From assembly GCA_963834445.1 (NCBI GenBank), contig CAWIBU010000002.1, forward strand, positions 558,001-622,000: a stretch of DNA of 64,000 bases. Reading direction: 5' to 3'. The notes beneath the pieces were generated by a model. It did no database searches. It had not been told where the DNA came from and was given only the letters and a program-made list of their open reading frames with translations. Both the position numbers and the translations under genes were made by a program. Shown here piece after piece: positions 36,441 through 50,163 of this stretch (positions are counted from its first letter, which is position 1; each line of letters starts with the position of its first letter). This stretch comes from PALSA-350 sp963834445 (lineage in GTDB: Bacteria; Acidobacteriota; Terriglobia; Terriglobales; Acidobacteriaceae).

Positions 36441-36500
36441 TGGTCTGTATGGTAAGGGCAGAGCATCTCAAGTACAGAAATTGGAGAGGAGACTGTCTGC

Positions 36501-37916
36501 ATGGCTGAGATTCCCGCAACCCCGCCTTCGGTAAAGAACCGGCGGCCCCGGGTGGTGGTCGTCGGCGGCGGCTTCGCCGGCCTGAGCGCCGGCATGGCGC
36601 TGGCGGATATGGCCGTCGACGTAACCCTGATCGACCGCCGCAACCACCACACCTTTCAGCCCCTGCTCTATCAGGTCGCCCTGGCGGTTCTGTCGCCGGC
36701 CGATATTGCCCAGCCTATCCGCTCCATCTTTTCGAAGAAGGGCAATATCGAGGTTCTGATGGATGAGGTGGTTAACCTCGAACCCGACAACCGCCGGGTC
36801 ATTCTCGGCAGCGGCGCCAGGGTGGATTACGACTACCTGATCCTCGGCACCGGCTCGACCCACTCCTACTTTGGCAAGGACCAGTGGGCCGCCAACGCGC
36901 CCGGCCTTAAGACGGTTGAGGACGCGACAGAAATCCGCCGCCGGGTGTTGCTGGCTTTCGAACTCGCGGAACGGGAAATGGTCGAGACCGGCGCCCACCC
37001 CGCGCTGAACTTCGTCGTCATCGGCGGCGGCCCCACCGGGGTTGAGTTGGCCGGCGCCATCAGCGATATCTCCAAGCTCTACATGCGCCACGACTTCCGT
37101 CACATCGATCCGGCCAAGGCGCGGGTGATCCTGATCGAGGGCTCACCCAGAATTCTGGCCGCCTATCCCGAAGACCTGTCGAAGAAGGCCGTGCAACAGT
37201 TGGAGCAGTTGGGGGTCGAGGTACACGCCGGCCAGAGCGTGATGGACGTGCAGCCCGGCTACGTCGTCGTTGCCGGCAAGCGCATCGACGCCGTGGTCAC
37301 GCTATGGGCCGCCGGGGTGCAGGCGTCGCCGCTGGCAAAGATGGTGGGCTGCGCAACCGACAAGCGTGGCTGCGGCATCGTCGACATCTATCTCAACCCG
37401 CCCGGCCACCCGGAAATCTTTCTCTGCGGCGATCTGGCGCACGTCGAAGAGGGCGGCCGCCAGGTTCCGGGCGTAGCCCAGCCGGCCATGCAAATGGGCG
37501 CTCACGCCGCCAAAATGATTGGCCAGGATATGGCCGGCAAACCCAGAACCAAATTCCATTATTTTGACAAGGGAGACATGGCGACGATCGGCCGCCAGGC
37601 AGCGGTGGCCAATCTGCGTTGGCCGTTCAAGGCCCACTGGTCGGGCAGTCTGGCCTGGTTCTCCTGGGCCACGGTCCATCTCTTCTTTCTGGTCGGCTTC
37701 CGCAACCGCTTCGCCGTCTTCTTCTCCTGGGCGTGGACCTACCTGACTTTCAACCGCGGAGCGCGCCTGATCACCGGCAGCCCCATTCTCCCCGGTTGGG
37801 GCGAGCAAGAGGGCATTCGTCCGCAAGTGATGCGCATTCCCATGGATTCCACCTCACCCTTCGTAGGCCTGGCCCCGCCGCCGCACGTAGAAGAAGCAAA
37901 ACCCGCCGCCAAATAA
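36501..37916 (+). CDS. ndh: Type II NADH:quinone oxidoreductase
   Basis: A 471-residue FAD protein that oxidises NADH and reduces quinone without pumping protons. It has the first dinucleotide motif VVVVGGGFAGLSAGMALADM, the HHTFQPLLYQVA sequence typical of Ndh, the second nucleotide loop NFVVIGGGPTGVELAGAISD and the C-terminal IFLCGDLAHVEE. A hydrophobic C-terminal stretch (FSWATVHLFFLVGFRNRFAV) should anchor it to the membrane, as in other NDH-2 enzymes. GGAGAGGAG lies upstream. Two hairpin terminators follow the stop. Confidence 0.92.
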   Translation: MAEIPATPPSVKNRRPRVVVVGGGFAGLSAGMALADMAVDVTLIDRRNHHTFQPLLYQVALAVLSPADIAQPIRSIFSKKGNIEVLMDEVVNLEPDNRRVILGSGARVDYDYLILGTGSTHSYFGKDQWAANAPGLKTVEDATEIRRRVLLAFELAEREMVETGAHPALNFVVIGGGPTGVELAGAISDISKLYMRHDFRHIDPAKARVILIEGSPRILAAYPEDLSKKAVQQLEQLGVEVHAGQSVMDVQPGYVVVAGKRIDAVVTLWAAGVQASPLAKMVGCATDKRGCGIVDIYLNPPGHPEIFLCGDLAHVEEGGRQVPGVAQPAMQMGAHAAKMIGQDMAGKPRTKFHYFDKGDMATIGRQAAVANLRWPFKAHWSGSLAWFSWATVHLFFLVGFRNRFAVFFSWAWTYLTFNRGARLITGSPILPGWGEQEGIRPQVMRIPMDSTSPFVGLAPPPHVEEAKPAAK

Positions 37917-37942
37917 AGAGAGCAGCCGAAAGGCTGCTCTCT
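37917..37942 (+). terminator. Hairpin terminator after ndh
   Basis: AGAGAGCAGCC - GAAA - GGCTGCTCTCT, an 11-bp stem with a GAAA tetraloop overlapping the end of the ndh reading frame by a few bases downstream. There is no long T tail, so efficiency is uncertain. A second copy follows at 37976-38000. Confidence 0.6.
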
Positions 37943-37975
37943 CCTAGCGCTCCATGACTAACAAAGCCAAATAAC

Positions 37976-38000
37976 GAGAGCAGCCCAAAGGCTGCTCTCT
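37976..38000 (+). terminator. Second copy of the ndh hairpin
   Basis: GAGAGCAGCC - CAAA - GGCTGCTCTC with TCCTACCTCTT after it. It is a near duplicate of the hairpin at 37917, and also repeats the preceding AAATAA context, suggesting a local tandem duplication. Confidence 0.6.
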
Positions 38001-38020
38001 CCTACCTCTTCATAACCAAA

Positions 38021-38055
38021 AAATTTGTCATCCCGACCGTAGTGGAGGGACCTGC
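38021..38055. repeat. Shortened TTTGTCATCCCGACC dispersed repeat
   Basis: AAATTTGTCATCCCGACCG runs straight into TAGTGGAGGGACCTGC, lacking the GAGCGAAGCG middle of longer copies. It lies between the ndh hairpins and the end of ilvE. Confidence 0.8.
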
Positions 38056-38089
38056 TGTGCGCCCCTCCCCCACGCAAAACCCAAAAAAG

Positions 38090-39031
38090 CTAAACCGTAA
38101 CCGGCTGCCCCGTATTCACCTTTACCTGGGTCAGCCAGCCAAACCGATCCGGCCGCAGCCCCTGGGCGATCCCCATGTACTCCTCGGACAACCGCTTGCT
38201 GATGGGGCCAATCGTCCCATCCCCGATCGGAATCCGATCCACGGAACGAATTGGCGCCACCTCTGCCGCCGTTCCGCTGAAGAACGCCTCATCCGCAATG
38301 TAGAGCAGTTCGCGCGGCATAGCTTGTTCCACTACGGGAATCCCCAAATGCCGGGCCATGGTGAGCACCGAATCCCGGGTAATGCCGGAGAGCACAGAAT
38401 TGGCCAAAGGCGTGGTGTAAATCACACCATTCCGCACCACAAACAAATTCTCCCCTGAACCCTCCGAAAGATTGCCAAACACATCCAGCGCAATCCCTTC
38501 GGAGTAGCCGTTGCTGTCTGCCTCCATGCGAATCAACTGGGAGTTCAGATAATTCCCCCCCGCCTTGGCCAACGCGGGCATGGTATTCGGAGCCATGCGG
38601 CTCCACGACGAGATACAAACATCGGCGCCATCTTCGCCCGCGACATACTTACCCCAGGCATAGTTAGCGATATAGACTTCGATCGGCGTGCCCTTGGGAC
38701 TCACGCCCATCTCGCCATAACCCCGCAGCGCAATCGGCCGGATGTAGCAAGGCGCGACGCCATTGCTTTCCACCAGGTCCACCACAGCGCTCGAAAGCTG
38801 TTCCAGCGAATAGGGCAGCGGCATGCGATAAATCTTGGCCGAATCCAGCAGTCGTTGCATATGCTCGGGCAGGCGAAAAATGGCCGCGCCCTGGGGTTGC
38901 GCATAGCAGCGAATCCCTTCAAATACCGACGAGCCATAATGCACAACATGGCTCATCACGTGGATCTGGGCCTTATCCCAGGGCACTAAATTTCCGTTAT
39001 GCCAAATCTTGGCGGTAGGCTGGATAGGCAT
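38090..39031 (-). CDS. ilvE: Branched-chain amino acid aminotransferase
   Basis: A 313-residue fold-type IV PLP aminotransferase interconverting Val, Leu, Ile and their keto acids. Visible motifs are HVVHYGSSVFEGIRCYAQPQ near residue 30, YIRPIALRGYGEMGVSPKG, NYLNSQLIRMEADSNGYSEG (PLP Lys environment), SEGSGENLFVVRNG, and FFSGTAAEVAPIRSVDR. These favour IlvE over D-amino acid aminotransferase. Monocistronic, with the MarC gene diverging on the other strand. Confidence 0.92.
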   Translation of the reverse strand: MPIQPTAKIWHNGNLVPWDKAQIHVMSHVVHYGSSVFEGIRCYAQPQGAAIFRLPEHMQRLLDSAKIYRMPLPYSLEQLSSAVVDLVESNGVAPCYIRPIALRGYGEMGVSPKGTPIEVYIANYAWGKYVAGEDGADVCISSWSRMAPNTMPALAKAGGNYLNSQLIRMEADSNGYSEGIALDVFGNLSEGSGENLFVVRNGVIYTTPLANSVLSGITRDSVLTMARHLGIPVVEQAMPRELLYIADEAFFSGTAAEVAPIRSVDRIPIGDGTIGPISKRLSEEYMGIAQGLRPDRFGWLTQVKVNTGQPVTV

Positions 39032-39127
39032 CGAGCAGCAGCTCCCTTCAATTGAAGTTTCGATTATAACTTCGCACCCCTGCCCCCTGGTTTAGTTTTG
39101 GTTTGGTTTGTGGTTTAGTTTGAGTAA

Positions 39128-39805
39128 ATGTACGGACCCGCCGACATCGCGATCAACACCCTGCATTCCAATTACGTGCGCTTTTCGGTGCTCGCGGTCA
39201 GCTCCATCTTCTTCCTGGTCGATCCTTTCGCTGCCATCCCGGCCTTCCTTGCCATCACCGCAGGCGCCGACAGAAAACGCCAACAACGCATGGCCCGGCG
39301 CGGAGCGCTGACCTGCTTCATCGTTCTGACCACCTTCGCGTTGGCGGGCAAATTCATCTTCCGCATGTTCGGCATCACGCTGCCGGCTTTTGAAATCGCC
39401 GGCGGCGTCATTTTGCTGCTGATTGGGATTGACATGATCGAAGCCCGCCGCTCGCCCACCCAGGAATCGAGCGACGAGACCGCCGAAGCCGCCGGCAAAG
39501 ACGACGCCGGCATCGTGCCGTTGGGCATCCCGATGCTGGCCGGGCCGGGAGCGATCTCAAGTGTGATGATCCTGGTCGGCCAGGCGCTCAAGCCCTGGGA
39601 GCTGATGGTGGTGTTGTCGGCTATTGCCCTCACGGCCGGCATGAGCTACGTCATCCTGAGCGGCGCCAACCGCGTCCGCGGTCTGATGGGCGAAACAGGA
39701 ATCCGCATTCTGGTCCGTATCATGGGCTTGTTGCTGGTAGCGTTGGCGGTGCAATTCTTCATAAACGGCCTGACCGACCTGGGGCTGATCGCCAAAATCG
39801 AGTGA
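39128..39805 (+). CDS. MarC-family integral membrane protein
   Basis: A 225-residue protein with about six transmembrane segments, starting with FSVLAVSSIFFLVDPFAAIP, the proline-containing first helix typical of MarC, then FEIAGGVILLLIGIDMIEAR and IPMLAGPGAISSVMILVGQ. A hydrophilic loop rich in Ser, Glu and Asp separates the halves (residues about 114-135). MarC proteins have no proven transport substrate. Its end is followed directly by a 19-bp tandem repeat array. Confidence 0.87.
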   Translation: MYGPADIAINTLHSNYVRFSVLAVSSIFFLVDPFAAIPAFLAITAGADRKRQQRMARRGALTCFIVLTTFALAGKFIFRMFGITLPAFEIAGGVILLLIGIDMIEARRSPTQESSDETAEAAGKDDAGIVPLGIPMLAGPGAISSVMILVGQALKPWELMVVLSAIALTAGMSYVILSGANRVRGLMGETGIRILVRIMGLLLVALAVQFFINGLTDLGLIAKIE

Positions 39806-39856
39806 GCCGACCGCAGCGAAGAGTTGTCCTCTCGACCGCAGTAGAGATTTGTCCTC

Positions 39857-40065
39857 TCGACCGCAGCGCAGCGAATCGACCGCAGCGCAGCGAATCGACC
39901 GCAGCGCAGCGAATCGACCGCAGCGCAGCGAATCGACCGGAGCGCAGCGAATCGACCGGAGCGCAGCGAATCGACCGGAGCGCAGCGAATCGACCGGAGC
40001 GCAGCGAATCGACCGGAGCGCAGCGAATCGACCGCAGCGCAGCGAATCGACCGCAGCGCAGCGAA
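39857..40065. repeat. 11-copy 19-bp tandem repeat
   Basis: Eleven head-to-tail copies of TCGACCGCAGCGCAGCGAA, exact in length. Copies 1-4 and the last two carry CCGCAGCG; the central ones carry CCGGAGCG. The unit matches the middle of the TTTGTCATCTCGACCGGAGCG dispersed repeat that borders the array on both sides, so the array looks like an internal expansion of that repeat. The unit lacks stop codons in most frames and is not a multiple of 3, so it creates spurious long open frames on both strands. Confidence 0.92.
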
Positions 40066-40110
40066 AATTTGTCATCTCGACCGGAGCGCAGCGTAGTGGA
40101 GAGATCTGCG
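40065..40110. repeat. TTTGTCATCTCGACCGG dispersed repeat flanking the tandem array
   Basis: A full-length dispersed repeat (AAATTTGTCATCTCGACC ... GTGGAGAGATCTGCG) directly after the tandem array. Its reverse complement lies at 40231-40278, followed by two truncated reverse units (about 40279-40306 and 40307-40328). The block therefore forms a large inverted repeat around about 120 unique bases. Confidence 0.85.
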
Positions 40111-40328
40111 GTGAGCCTGGACGTCGAACAAAGGTCCTCCCCATGAGCTCGGCGCCTCTGCCCAGCTGACTTCGTGCCGAAACGAACTGTGGTTTGCCAC
40201 CGCTTGGGTGATGCTCGGCGTCCAGGCGTACCGCAGATCTCTCCACTACGCTGCGCTCCGGTCGAGATGACAAATTTTCGCTGCGCTCCGGTCGAGATGA
40301 CAAATTTCGCTGCGGTCGAGATGACAAA

Positions 40329-41256
40329 ATCTGGGGGTGGTGCTCCCAAGGGGCATTGTTGCAACCCGCTCTCCTGAACTACACCCTCGGTAATGTTCCG
40401 CACCCGGGTTTTCAACACCAGCGACGCCTTTTCAACAGCCTCACCCCTTGCGTATCCCCAGGCAACTTGTTACTCTCGCAGAGGTCGAAGAGAAACAAGC
40501 ACTTCGGAAGCAAAAAGCGCAACCGGATTTGCTACTTTCGCCAAAGATTGTTAAAGTTAAAAGTGTTGCAAGAGTAAGCAGTGGTCACGATGAAGCTTCG
40601 CGGTAGGGGAAATAGAGTACCCGGCCAGCAATAGCGAACGAAGCGGCAGTTGTTCGAAGGGCATTAGCAGCCCATACCGATCACCTGAATCTGATCTCAA
40701 ACTTAGACCGGCGCTAAACGCGCCAGTCCGAATCCGGCTGATCATTCGCTGGCAGAGAGACAGAGCAGGCGGTAGTGAAGGTAAGACCTTCCACAGCGAG
40801 CAATCCATTGCAAGGCGAGGGAGTTTCCCTCTTGGGCAAAATTGCCCACCAGAACCACGCGCCTTCGGGCTGGTTGTTCTGGGCTGATCTTTCAAATTTG
40901 GTGCTGCACGCGCGATCGCAACGGAAATAAAACGTTGACACGATCCCGAAACTTCGATAGTCTCGGTAAATGCGCGAAAATGCTGGCGTCCTACGCAAGT
41001 TGTAGGCAACCAGCAAATGCAGCGCAGCAAGTTCGAGGACGCACAGCTCTGCTGTGTATTCCTTGATCCAAGGCGGCCCGCTCAGGCGGAAACCGGCGAG
41101 GATCTTTGACAATCAGGTTGAACATGCCAGTACGTGAGAAAACGATCAGTTCGGTTTGGTCATTCTCACAATGTAATGCTTCGCAGAGTTTTCGAGCTCT
41201 GTGAGGCTGGTCACTCCTTTCGGACCTCCGTCCTGAAAGTGCAGTGACCTCAGGTT
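40329..41256. other. rRNA operon leader and upstream region
   Basis: About 930 bases between the repeat block and the 16S gene show no convincing coding gene; the short frames here have no family features. A sigma-70-like promoter lies at 40935-40963 and would give a leader of about 290 bases. The segment just before the 16S start (CTCTGTGAGG ... CCTCAGG) can pair with sequence beyond the 16S 3' end and is likely part of the processing stem. Confidence 0.5.
40935..40963 (+). promoter_or_regulatory. Candidate rRNA operon promoter
   Basis: TTGACA (40935-40940) and TAGTCT (40958-40963) are separated by exactly 17 bases and lie about 290 bases upstream of the 16S gene on the coding strand. The -35 box is a perfect consensus. 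No FIS-like or second promoter was identified. Confidence 0.55.
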
Positions 41257-42761
<1,505 letters not shown>

Positions 42762-43004
42762 AGAGAACGTCATGGCACTCATTCGCTTCCGCGATAGCGG
42801 ACCTTAGCTTTTCGGAGCTGGAGGCGCGTATGAGAGTTGCCATGTACTTCCGTAGCTCTTGTCCCTGACTTGGATTGCGGAAAACCGGTCAAGCCTTCTC
42901 TGCTTCTCGTTTAATTTCCATGATGGTCAAGAGCGGCGTAGCTGCTCTGCATGTTCACCTGGTCCTCGAAACTTTTCGAGTTATGAGACTCTGGCACAAC
43001 CAGC

Positions 43005-43081
<77 letters not shown>

Positions 43082-43092
43082 CTCCTGTTATA

Positions 43093-43168
43093 GGGGCTGT
43101 AGCTCAGCTGGGAGAGCACCTGCTTTGCAAGCAGGGGGTCACCGGTTCGATCCCGGTCAGCTCCACCA
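43093..43168 (+). tRNA. tRNA-Ala (TGC)
   Basis: A 76-base cloverleaf: acceptor GGGGCTG/CAGCTCC, anticodon TGC at 43126-43128, TTCGATC T-loop, and encoded CCA. It starts 11 bases after tRNA-Ile in the rRNA spacer. Confidence 0.97.
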
Positions 43169-43208
43169 ACCTCAACTTCCTCCGCTCTTCGGCAAGTCCG
43201 CTAACAAA

Positions 43209-43254
43209 CTTGTCATCCCGACCGGAGCGAAGCGCAGTGGAGGGATCTGCGGTT
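43209..43254. repeat. Dispersed repeat in rRNA spacer, copy 1
   Basis: CTTGTCATCCCGACCGGAGC ... CAGTGGAGGGATCTGCGG, a full-length, uninterrupted copy of the family that is interrupted by the 105-bp element elsewhere. Confidence 0.85.
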
Positions 43255-43304
43255 AGGTCCATCGGTCCCACAGATCTGTAGGTAAGCCTTTCACTGGGTC
43301 CCAC

Positions 43305-43350
43305 AAATTTGTCATCCCGACCGGAGCGAAGCGCAGCTGGAGGGACCTGC
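43305..43350. repeat. Dispersed repeat in rRNA spacer, copy 2
   Basis: AAATTTGTCATCCCGACC ... GCTGGAGGGACCTGC, about 50 bases after the first copy and in the same orientation. Confidence 0.85.
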
Positions 43351-43867
43351 TTCTAAGTCCATCTCAAAACTCGAAACTGCTTAAAGCTGAGAACCTATTC
43401 AGGGTTCTGATCTTTGAGCAGCGCCAAAGGCGATAGCACTGTTCGAACCCACCCCAGGGTGGGCACCGGATTAAATCTCCGGTGCAACTGGATGTTTGAC
43501 AACGAAATCGATTGGGTAAGAACTGATTTGATACGTCTCAGATCTCGATGAAGCCTCGAATGAGACCCGCCGCAAAGCGGGGCTCAGGATGATCGCCAAG
43601 TCGCCGCTCTGGACATCAAATCAGTTTAAAAAATTACAAGGCTGAGCAGGTCTATCTCGTCGCAAGACACGAAGAGCAGTATCGCAAGTTCGTGATGCAG
43701 AGGAAGGCGTGTTTAGTTGAGTGTCTTTAGGATAATTAAGCGTGTGGCTGAATCCCTCGCAAGTGAGGTGCAGGCACATGCAGGCGGCAATACAAAAGAG
43801 ACTAATTCGTATTAGCTCTCAGCGCAGTATCGCAGATGCAAATCTGACTGCTGCGCGAGAGTTAATT

Positions 43868-46824
<2,957 letters not shown>

Positions 46825-47113
46825 AATTAACTCTGCGCAGTATGTCAGAGAGACAATTCAACAAGCCTTGTAAGATCTAAATGATCTGCAAAAAGCAGTA
46901 GATCTAGCCCAATCGGTTTCGTTGTGAAAAATCAGGTTGCATGGCGCCAGCTTGCCGCGCGAGAACCTCAGGAAAACTAGCCTGAACTCGCTCCGACTGC
47001 AGGGGAAACTCTGCCAAGCGCCCCAAAAGCTCAAAGGTGTGTTTTTACAGCTCGGTTAAGGTTGTTCGGAGCACACGCAAGGAGGAAACAAGTCCTTGCA
47101 GCACACCTAGATT

Positions 47114-47231
<118 letters not shown>

Positions 47232-47237
47232 TTAACT

Positions 47238-47267
47238 AAAAGGCCGCCAGGAAACTGGCGGCCTTTT
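47238..47267 (+). terminator. rRNA operon intrinsic terminator
   Basis: AAAGGCCGCCAG - GAAA - CTGGCGGCCTTTTT: a 12-bp GC-rich stem, GAAA loop and T run, 7 bases after 5S. Confidence 0.93.
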
Positions 47268-47328
47268 TGCGTCTGCGGATAGACGCATCAACAATTCTTG
47301 CTGATTCAGCACAGCCCCCAACCGGTTC

Positions 47329-48252
47329 TTAGCGTGCTGACCTCATCCGTCCAATGCGCCACCACACGATACGGAAGTATCCGCCTAAGACGCGCGGCAG
47401 TCGCCACCAGGCGCGAGGCGCAAGGTAGGGATTGAGAGTCAATACACCGATTCCGGCCGACCTGCGAAAGCCGGTCCAGATACGGGAGTACGGGTGAAAC
47501 AGGTTGCCAAAAATATCCCATGGCTTCGGCCTTCCCATGAAATGGTAGATCCCCTCGGCCGGCAAATCGTACCGCTCAAGGGGGGAGAGCCTGATATTAA
47601 AGAGTGGATCAAGGCGAAAGCAGGATTTTGCAAAGAGAGCGTTGAGGGCTGTTTGGTCCGCTGACAGCAAGGCGTTCGGATATTTCCGGCAAAACTCCAT
47701 AACGCGCGCGAAGCATCGCTGGGCCTTCCATTGTTTCGCGTCAACCAGCATCACCCCTGAGTTGAAGGCTGGGTCATCCTTTCCGTTTCCCAGTTCAGAA
47801 AAGAAATTCCATTCCAGGGCAGTTCCCATTCTGCCATGCACGACAAATCCCAGCGCACACCCTTGCATGTCGATCGTCGCCAGAGGCGATATGTCGATAC
47901 CAGTGGCGGTATCCGCGTCCAGGTATAGAAATCGATCCTCGGCAATGAGGTCGGGCAACACCAGCCGATAGTAGGCTGTGTAACTGTCATAGAACGGACG
48001 AAAGCTATCAAAGATCGCATCGTCCGGGCGGGGCAGTATCGTCAGACGATATTGTCTCCCCACTCGATCAAGCACCTTCCGGATGCGAGCTATTCCCTTT
48101 CCGTCGATCGACAACAACAGGAGATAGACATGAAGGTCGAAGCTTGTGCTGATATGCTTCATCGCGGAAGTTGCCGCAACCAGCAAAGGCAATTCCATAT
48201 ACCGATCGGAGCAAAAGGCGAGCGCAAAAACAGGTTTCGAGGATTCCCGCAT
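47329..48252 (-). CDS. Glycosyltransferase family 8
   Basis: A 307-residue GT-A glycosyltransferase of the LPS galactosyl/glucosyltransferase (GT8) type. The N-terminal strand VFALAFCSDRYMELPLLVAA is followed by the metal-binding DxD in RFLYLDADTATGID near residue 110, then AFNSGVMLVDAKQWK and LSADQTALNALF, and the late HFMGRPKPWD histidine motif. It transfers a hexose from UDP-sugar to a surface glycan. It is next to an acyltransferase on the same strand (60-base gap), suggesting a surface polysaccharide pair. Confidence 0.87.
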   Translation of the reverse strand: MRESSKPVFALAFCSDRYMELPLLVAATSAMKHISTSFDLHVYLLLLSIDGKGIARIRKVLDRVGRQYRLTILPRPDDAIFDSFRPFYDSYTAYYRLVLPDLIAEDRFLYLDADTATGIDISPLATIDMQGCALGFVVHGRMGTALEWNFFSELGNGKDDPAFNSGVMLVDAKQWKAQRCFARVMEFCRKYPNALLSADQTALNALFAKSCFRLDPLFNIRLSPLERYDLPAEGIYHFMGRPKPWDIFGNLFHPYSRIWTGFRRSAGIGVLTLNPYLAPRAWWRLPRVLGGYFRIVWWRIGRMRSAR

Positions 48253-48311
48253 GCGGTGGAAACCATCCTAAATGATGCTCACTGTCCGAAGGAACGAGCT
48301 CGGTTGCGCGG

Positions 48312-49451
48312 TCATGTGTCGAGGGGGGTCGTATCGCGAAGCCAGGGGATGGATTCTCGCCAGCGCAGAAAGGGCCACTCGACCAAATGAGTCATGAGGA
48401 AGGCGATGGCAAGTGCGCCTGCCAATTGGACCGCGGGCGCTAACACCCAGGCGGCGAGCGGAGGCAAGCGGGCGATGACCTGATCGCCAACGCTCAGCAT
48501 GACGCTGTGCCAGAGATAGAGCGCATACGAGTAGACGCCGATCCAGGCGATGGCGCGGTAAATCCACCAGCCGGTCAGGCGGCCGGAGTGTTGATTCACC
48601 AGCAGAAGAAAGGCGCCGGCGGCCAGGTAGATGACGGCCAGCCCGGGGCCGAGGTAGAGGAGTGGATTGTCTACATAAAGCAGGACCAGCAGGCTCAGAC
48701 CGATGAGCGCGAGCAGCGGAGACGCGCGGTGGCTGAGTCGGGCATAGGCCGCAGGAAAAAAGTAGTGGAGCAGCGCGAGCATGACCCCCAGGAGCAGGCT
48801 GTCGATACGGTTTTGCGTCCAATGCAAGGCGCCTTCGTAATTGCCATGGAAGGCTGTGATGGAACGCGCCACGAACGCCAGAAGACTAAGCGCAGCGCAG
48901 AGTTTCAGGATCGTCGCGGGGGTAGCGTGGCGCGATGCTGCGATGGCCAACAGGAGGGCGAGCAGTAGATAGAAGTGTTCTTCAATCGAGAGCGTCCAGG
49001 TTTGCCGCAAGCTACTGCCCAGGTAGTTTTGTAGATGGAGAAAGTTTTGCCAGAAAAAGGTGCGCGCGGCATGATGCCGAGCCAGGAGATGGAAGCAGAG
49101 CAGAAAGTAATAGGGCGGCCAGATTTTGAAGATTCGCCGCACCAGGAATCGGCCCGGCTGTATCTTTCCCGTGTCTCTGTATTCCTTGAGCAGCAGGCCG
49201 CCTACCAGATAGCCGGAAAGCACGAAAAACAGATCAACGCCATGTTCGCCAAATTGGCCCACCAGGTAGGTACATTCGTCAAGAAGCGTCACGCCCGTCT
49301 GCGGTTGGTGGAAGTGTGCGGCCATCACCATGAGAATGGCGACTCCGCGAACGAAGTCGAGCTCGATGCGGCGTGGCTTGCCCGGAACCCCGGCGGTTTC
49401 GGGATTGAAGAGGTGATCCCCTCGCAACAACCGTCCAGCCGCACTCAGCAT
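48312..49451 (-). CDS. Membrane acyltransferase (OafA/acyltransferase 3 family)
   Basis: A 379-residue protein with about ten membrane segments that would O-acylate a surface sugar. Key family features are RRIELDFVRGVAILMVMAAH with the catalytic His, FFVLSGYLVGGLLLKEYRD, RRIFKIWPPYYFLLCFH and TWTLSIEEHFYLLLALLLAI. The C-terminus ends in the usual basic tail (VEWPFLRWRES). It has no SGNH domain. Its acceptor may be the product of the neighbouring GT8 enzyme; acyl group unknown. Confidence 0.88.
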   Translation of the reverse strand: MLSAAGRLLRGDHLFNPETAGVPGKPRRIELDFVRGVAILMVMAAHFHQPQTGVTLLDECTYLVGQFGEHGVDLFFVLSGYLVGGLLLKEYRDTGKIQPGRFLVRRIFKIWPPYYFLLCFHLLARHHAARTFFWQNFLHLQNYLGSSLRQTWTLSIEEHFYLLLALLLAIAASRHATPATILKLCAALSLLAFVARSITAFHGNYEGALHWTQNRIDSLLLGVMLALLHYFFPAAYARLSHRASPLLALIGLSLLVLLYVDNPLLYLGPGLAVIYLAAGAFLLLVNQHSGRLTGWWIYRAIAWIGVYSYALYLWHSVMLSVGDQVIARLPPLAAWVLAPAVQLAGALAIAFLMTHLVEWPFLRWRESIPWLRDTTPLDT

Positions 49452-49637
49452 AAATAGAATCTAACAAATGCCGGCTACGGCTTTAAGACCCGCAGTGACG
49501 ATCGTTTGAGCCGCGAGCGTGCTCCGGGATGGCGCTACAAATAGCAGATGAGGTCCCGTTCCCCCGATCTGCTTAGGAAACTGCAGCCCGTCCCGCCAGG
49601 GACGGCTGAAGCTTTCCAGGTACGCAGTGAGCCACGG

Positions 49638-50054
49638 CTAGCTGAGACTGTTGTAATTCGCAACGACACGGATTACTTTTCCAGTCTCCAGCATTTCCAT
49701 GAACTCCGCGGTGCAGGTTCCAATCTGATTGGTGTAGGAGAGAACCACGCTATTGAGGCCCCAAAACACTTCGTTAAGCGCGAAATGAAGTTCGGGATAC
49801 GCATCCAGCCCCCGTCGGAAGTAAGCCCGCAGATTTGCATGTCCTCGCACTTGACCTCCCGCTATCTTGAGGATTCTTGCAGCAACTGGCGAAACCAACT
49901 CAACGGCATCGTCATAGTGGGTCATGATCAAATCCAGGTCATGACTGTTCCAGGCATCTACCCAGTGGTTGCCCGGCTCCAGGCGGAACTCGTCCCGCAA
50001 CGATTTGGGAAGAACAACGCGTCCCGCCTTATCGATGGTGAGGAGTGTGGCCAT
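49638..50054 (-). CDS. Chimera: AbrB-type antitoxin start fused to SnoaL-like domain
   Basis: A 138-residue open frame. Residues 1-31 (ATLLTIDKAGRVVLPKSLRD) are the N-terminal half of an AbrB/MazE-like antitoxin. From residue 32 it continues directly into VDAWNSHDLDLIMTHYDDAV and RGHANLRAYFRRGLDAYPEL, a SnoaL/NTF2-like domain that lacks only its first few residues. An AbrB domain normally continues with a second beta hairpin, so this looks like a rearrangement product in which a decayed antitoxin supplies the start of a SnoaL protein. It might still be translated; function unknown. Confidence 0.65.
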   Translation of the reverse strand: MATLLTIDKAGRVVLPKSLRDEFRLEPGNHWVDAWNSHDLDLIMTHYDDAVELVSPVAARILKIAGGQVRGHANLRAYFRRGLDAYPELHFALNEVFWGLNSVVLSYTNQIGTCTAEFMEMLETGKVIRVVANYNSLS

Positions 50055-50163
50055 GAATGGCATCCAATCCTGGCTCGACCCACATCCTTCTACCATCACC
50101 TGCCTGAACATCAAAACGACGAAGCAAACTGGTTTGTCTACCTGGGCCCCGAACGCGTTCCGG

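Larger units (their letters stand above)
43169..43867. other. Long 16S-23S spacer segment with inserted dispersed repeats
   Basis: About 700 bases after tRNA-Ala without genes. It holds two plus-oriented copies of the TTGTCATCCCGACCGGAGCG repeat and a boxA-like TGATCTTTGAGCAGCGC near 43412. Just before the 23S gene lies GCGCGAGAGTTAATTCTATG, which pairs with 46813-46837 after the 23S gene to make the processing stem. Confidence 0.7.

Noticed and set aside
39857..40065. Possible CRISPR array
   Set aside because: The 19-bp units abut with no spacers, and no cas genes are nearby.
39557..40418. Long repetitive open frames on both strands (repeating RSESTAAQRID-like or SLRCGRFAALR-like peptides)
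   Set aside because: Produced by the stop-free 19-bp tandem repeat; the unit is not a multiple of three, so all frames stay open, and no start signal or domain is present.
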